From: Clostridiales bacterium
GTDB lineage: Bacteria; Bacillota; Clostridia; Christensenellales; Aristaeellaceae
Direction: 5' to 3'
Length of the DNA: 60,277 nt
NCBI GenBank assembly: GCA_012837965.1
Contig: DUQF01000012.1
Span: forward strand, 1-60,277
Positions within the stretch are counted from its first letter, which is position 1. Every line of letters starts with the position of its first letter. The notes under the pieces were generated by a model. It searched no databases, was not told where the DNA came from, and saw only the letters and a list, made by a program, of their open reading frames with translations. The position numbers and the translations under genes are program-made. Shown here one piece after another: positions 57,604 to 60,277 of this stretch.

Positions 57604-59804
57604 TCTTGGTCGGGGATTTTTTGGAAAAAGCTGTTGGACGTGCTTGTAGAATCCTGCGTGAATATATCATACAGTTCTTTGACAGCATCGCCGAAGCGGT
57701 GGGAAGATTGGTACAATGCACCCGATGCAGCATATACTCTACCTTCCTTGACGGCCTTGAAATCGCTGAGCAATTCACTCTTAGCTAAAAATTCCGTCAT
57801 GTTCTTTGGGGCAGTATCAATGGCGGCGTTGTAAATGAGGCAGTCCGCATCTCTTGCAAGCGCATAGAAAGCCTCCATCTCCATGGTGACAGAGGCGGTG
57901 CTGGAGGTTCTACTCTCTGGTCCAAGATATGTGCCTCCTGCCAAACGGATAAGGGCTGGAATATAATCACTTGCGGGTTTTGATACTACGGCTCCATTGG
58001 AATTAATATAGAAAAAGGCGATGCTAATGGCTTGAGTGGCGTCTATCGTAAGGGCTTCAACGATATCCTTTTGCACTTTGAATATCTCTTGCGCAGCTTC
58101 TTCTTTGCCCAATAATACACCGTATACTTTGATCCATTCGGTGCGGCCCAGAGGATGGCTTTCCAGTCCCGCCATGTCAATGAACATAGGAATGCCAAGC
58201 TCTTTGAACTTTTCCTGCACTTCCGGCGCATGTAATATCATGGTCGACTGCACCGTCAAGTCACATCCGCCGGAAAGCAGCAACTCATAGTCCGGTGCGC
58301 TGTATTTACCGGCATATAGCAAAGAGCCATTTCCCATCGCTTCTTTGGCAGCCGGAATGTGCCAAGAATCTATCTTGGTGCCCGTAAAGCGCAAATTGGG
58401 AAGCGCACCGATGGAATCAATCAGACACATAGCGGCGCTGGCAACCAGATAAATCTTATCAAGTGGCTGATAAAGAAGAATAATATTTTCGGGCAAACCA
58501 TCCGGAAGAGTTTGTTCTTGCGGCACCAGCAGATAGTTTCTGCCATTGGTAGTCTGAATGAGTCTGAAACCACCCTCATACATCCGAATGGCCATGTTGT
58601 GTGCGTATTCCAGCTGCATATCTCCAAGATAATTCAGCCCGTCAATATTGAGCTGTTGTATGGTGGAGGAAGGAGCTTGAGTTTTTTCGGGCTTATTAGA
58701 ATTCCCCATCATCTGTGTTGCGTCGGTACCGTCAGTAAATAGGTACAAGGAATAGTCAATCCAGCGGGGCTGGCTCATGGCTACGGTTTCGGCGCTAATA
58801 AGGGTTTGACCATTTACTGTAAGCGGAAGGGTAAAGGTGGAATCGCCGGACGGGTTTTCATTCAGATAAATACTTTCATCTATTTTTACTTGCGTATAGT
58901 TTGAGGAACTAAATGAAATAGTGGCAAGACCGGTTGTTTCATCAAGGTTGGTTAGGCTGATGGTTGTTCGTCCCGAGCCGCCGGTAAAGGTAAAGGAAGC
59001 AGTGGTTTCTGTCTTCACAGGCTCTAAACTCTTGGAATCAAGCCGTATGGTCCGATTATACCACAGTTTCTTTTTGTCGGACCAGGTAGCTAAAGGTAAG
59101 TCTTCATCCAGCGCAGAGATAGGAAGGACAGTGGTTGCCTTTCCATCATCATCCGGCAAAAGGGCAATATGCTCACTTATATCTGCTTGTAGCGCATCTT
59201 TAGCCAGTCCAGAGTAAAGAAAACCGTATTTGCTGTCTTTAATGGTGATTTCCGCTTGCATTTTACCGTCTGCAACTGCAAGGACACAATGCTCAATTTT
59301 AAGTAAAGGGGAGTCCGTGTGTACTGCAACTAAGTAGCGTCCATCATCTATCACAAGGGGTTCACTTTTTTGAGGGGTTTGTTCTTCCGGACGCAAACTA
59401 CCGGAAAGAAAGGTCAATTGACGCTCATACCATTTCTCGTATTTTTTGGACCAAGCGGCAACTTCTACCGGTTTGTCCAGTACAGAAATAGGTACCCGGA
59501 ACGTATAAACGGATTGGGAACTATCTTCCGGTGGTATCCAGCTGTTTCGTGGAGCCGCATCCGCCTGCGTTACCGTGCCCGGGTATAAATAACCATAGTT
59601 TTTACTGGACAAGGTTAGAATAGCTGTCATTTTTCCTTGCTGTACCTGAAGTAAGCAGTTGGTAATGCGAAACATTTTACTGGAAGAATGTACGCCAATG
59701 CTGTATAAGCCGTCTTCCGGCACCTGTTGTGTCGCAAGGGATGAGGAAGTACCAAGAGAAAATAATATAGTCAGAACAATAAACAAGCTGATGATTCGTT
59801 TCAT
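57597..59804 (-). CDS. BtuF-like binding protein with three N-terminal repeat domains, 735 aa
   Basis: The start at 59804 follows AAGG and begins a signal peptide (KRIISLFIVLTILFSLG); the longer frame to 59954 lacks a site. Three repeats follow (about 30-140, 150-260, 268-370). The first two match closely: DG.Y...VH then C.L.V..GKM.A and later W(S)KK..WY.R. They recall NEAT-like immunoglobulin folds but I cannot confirm the family. Residues about 390-735 form the vitamin B12/iron-type periplasmic binding fold (INGLNYLGDMQLEYAHNMAI; LEYALLLSGGCDLTVQST-like core). No lipobox is present. It is most likely the binding component for the adjacent permease and ATPase; ligand could be corrinoid, cobalt chelate or heme-like tetrapyrrole. 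Confidence 0.8.
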   Translation of the reverse strand: MKRIISLFIVLTILFSLGTSSSLATQQVPEDGLYSIGVHSSSKMFRITNCLLQVQQGKMTAILTLSSKNYGYLYPGTVTQADAAPRNSWIPPEDSSQSVYTFRVPISVLDKPVEVAAWSKKYEKWYERQLTFLSGSLRPEEQTPQKSEPLVIDDGRYLVAVHTDSPLLKIEHCVLAVADGKMQAEITIKDSKYGFLYSGLAKDALQADISEHIALLPDDDGKATTVLPISALDEDLPLATWSDKKKLWYNRTIRLDSKSLEPVKTETTASFTFTGGSGRTTISLTNLDETTGLATISFSSSNYTQVKIDESIYLNENPSGDSTFTLPLTVNGQTLISAETVAMSQPRWIDYSLYLFTDGTDATQMMGNSNKPEKTQAPSSTIQQLNIDGLNYLGDMQLEYAHNMAIRMYEGGFRLIQTTNGRNYLLVPQEQTLPDGLPENIILLYQPLDKIYLVASAAMCLIDSIGALPNLRFTGTKIDSWHIPAAKEAMGNGSLLYAGKYSAPDYELLLSGGCDLTVQSTMILHAPEVQEKFKELGIPMFIDMAGLESHPLGRTEWIKVYGVLLGKEEAAQEIFKVQKDIVEALTIDATQAISIAFFYINSNGAVVSKPASDYIPALIRLAGGTYLGPESRTSSTASVTMEMEAFYALARDADCLIYNAAIDTAPKNMTEFLAKSELLSDFKAVKEGRVYAASGALYQSSHRFGDAVKELYDIFTQDSTSTSNSFFQKIPDQEW

Positions 59805-59829
59805 TTCACAAGACCTTCTTTCGATAGTG

Positions 59830-59852
59830 GGGCGGCAGCGTAGCTGCCGCCC
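59830..59852 (-). other. GC-rich hairpin between cbiK and the BtuF-like gene
   Basis: A perfect 10-bp stem GGGCGGCAGC / GCTGCCGCCC with a 3-base loop, not followed by a T-tract on the minus strand. It lies 22 bp after the cbiK stop and before the next ribosome binding site, so it is more likely an mRNA-stabilising or processing hairpin than a terminator. Confidence 0.55.
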
Positions 59853-59874
59853 TAAGTTACCTAATTTAGCAGGC

Positions 59875-60277
59875 TTATAGTCCTGCCTCTTTGATGGTAG
59901 CATCCAAGTGCGTAAAAATAATTTCGACAATGGCTTCGTTCTGGGCAAGGCCAACTAAGCGGTTTTCAACCTCAAAACCGGCTTGGGTGAATAAGGTATT
60001 CCAGGAATCTTCCTCATCGCCGGCCATGTCGTTGGTGGCGTGGTCGCCAGCGACGATCATGAAGGGATATTGCACTACTTTTTTAGCGCCAAAGGCTGTA
60101 ACGTTGGCAATAACCTGGTCAATGGTGGGGAAACCTTCCACAGCGCCGATGAACACATTTTCGTAGCCCTTAGCATGCAGAACATAATTGAGAGCGGCGT
60201 AAGTGGCGTTAGCATAATGATGTGAGCCATGCCCCATCAGAACAACAGCAGTATCTTCCTGGCCGATTTCAGCAATG
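59875..60277 (-). CDS. cbiK: Sirohydrochlorin cobaltochelatase CbiK (partial, runs off the window)
   Basis: The visible 134 residues contain the CbiK motifs MGHGSHH (metal-binding His pair) and GDHATNDMAGDEEDSW, the block that separates CbiK from CbiX. It inserts Co2+ into sirohydrochlorin, the first committed step of the anaerobic cobalamin route. The N-terminal half lies beyond 60277, and it is the most upstream gene of the cobalamin operon seen here; any cobalamin riboswitch or cbiL would be outside the window. Confidence 0.9.
   Translation of the reverse strand, partial: IAEIGQEDTAVVLMGHGSHHYANATYAALNYVLHAKGYENVFIGAVEGFPTIDQVIANVTAFGAKKVVQYPFMIVAGDHATNDMAGDEEDSWNTLFTQAGFEVENRLVGLAQNEAIVEIIFTHLDATIKEAGL

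Noticed and set aside
57481-60277. Cobalamin riboswitch within the cobalamin operon
   Set aside because: I looked for the B12 box and paired elements in the gaps at 57481-57596 and 59805-59874 and saw none; the operon's 5' end lies beyond the window.
1-60277. CRISPR array or other regular short direct repeats
   Set aside because: No series of evenly spaced 20-40 bp repeats was seen anywhere in the window.

Overview
The window looks like a chromosomal segment of a strict anaerobe, most probably of the Clostridia (Bacillota). The reasons are strong AGGAGG-type ribosome binding sites, dense operons with ATGA stop/start overlaps, an oxygen-independent (cobalt-early) cobalamin pathway, a sigma-54 factor with a PrpR-type activator, and a tripartite tricarboxylate transporter (TTT). 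None of the three recognisable substrate-binding proteins (TctC, LivK, the BtuF-like protein) has a lipobox Cys after its signal peptide. That is odd for a single-membrane Gram-positive, so a diderm lineage (for example Synergistota-like) stays open.

Layout. (1) 1-5.4 kb: secreted proteins (a large metallo-beta-lactamase-fold protein, an exported mannonate-dehydratase-like protein, a small secreted protein) behind a sigma-54 promoter, with degenerate mobile-element debris around them. (2) 5.9-18.1 kb, minus strand: tctB, two tctA copies, rpoN, a LarA-like racemase-family gene, a DapA-family aldolase/dehydratase, an AEC transporter, GarR, GudD and GarD. This is a glucarate/galactarate operon that carries its own sigma-54 gene and starts at a sigma-54 promoter. 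(3) 18.4-25.5 kb, plus strand: tctC behind a second, divergent sigma-54 promoter, the sigma-54 activator, a D-2-hydroxyacid dehydrogenase, and a GlpA-like / FAD-oxidoreductase / DUF1667 module. (4) 25.7-31 kb: CPBP protease and SPFH protein; then the AmmeMemoRadiSam trio with thiamine pyrophosphokinase. (5) 31.2-42.6 kb: MATE pump, DsrE-like protein, ATP-grasp ligase and alpha/beta hydrolase, a complete branched-chain-amino-acid-type ABC transporter (livKHMGF), an IS4-type transposase relic, and a membrane LuxR-type regulator. (6) 42.7-60.3 kb, minus strand: a MerR regulator broken by an in-frame TGA, then a long cobalamin operon (cbiK, BtuF-like, BtuC-like, BtuD-like, cbiA, cbiF, cbiG, cbiH, cbiJ-E-T fusion, cbiC, cbiD, cbiB, cobD, a CobQ lacking its amidotransferase domain, an ApgM-like enzyme).

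How it fits together. TctABC would import a carboxylate; GudD and GarD would make 5-keto-4-deoxyglucarate; the DapA-family enzyme would split or decarboxylate it; GarR would reduce tartronate semialdehyde to glycerate; the LarA-like protein and the hydroxyacid oxidoreductases would interconvert or oxidise hydroxyacids. The divergent tct promoters, a third -24/-12 promoter at 205-220, the resident rpoN and the adjacent activator suggest a self-contained sigma-54 regulon. A 40-codon relic of rpoN between the tctA copies records a tandem duplication of tctA-rpoN. The least ordinary items are this regulon with its own sigma factor, the amidotransferase-less CobQ, the BtuF-like protein with three N-terminal repeats, and the DsrE/ATP-grasp/hydrolase set beside liv.
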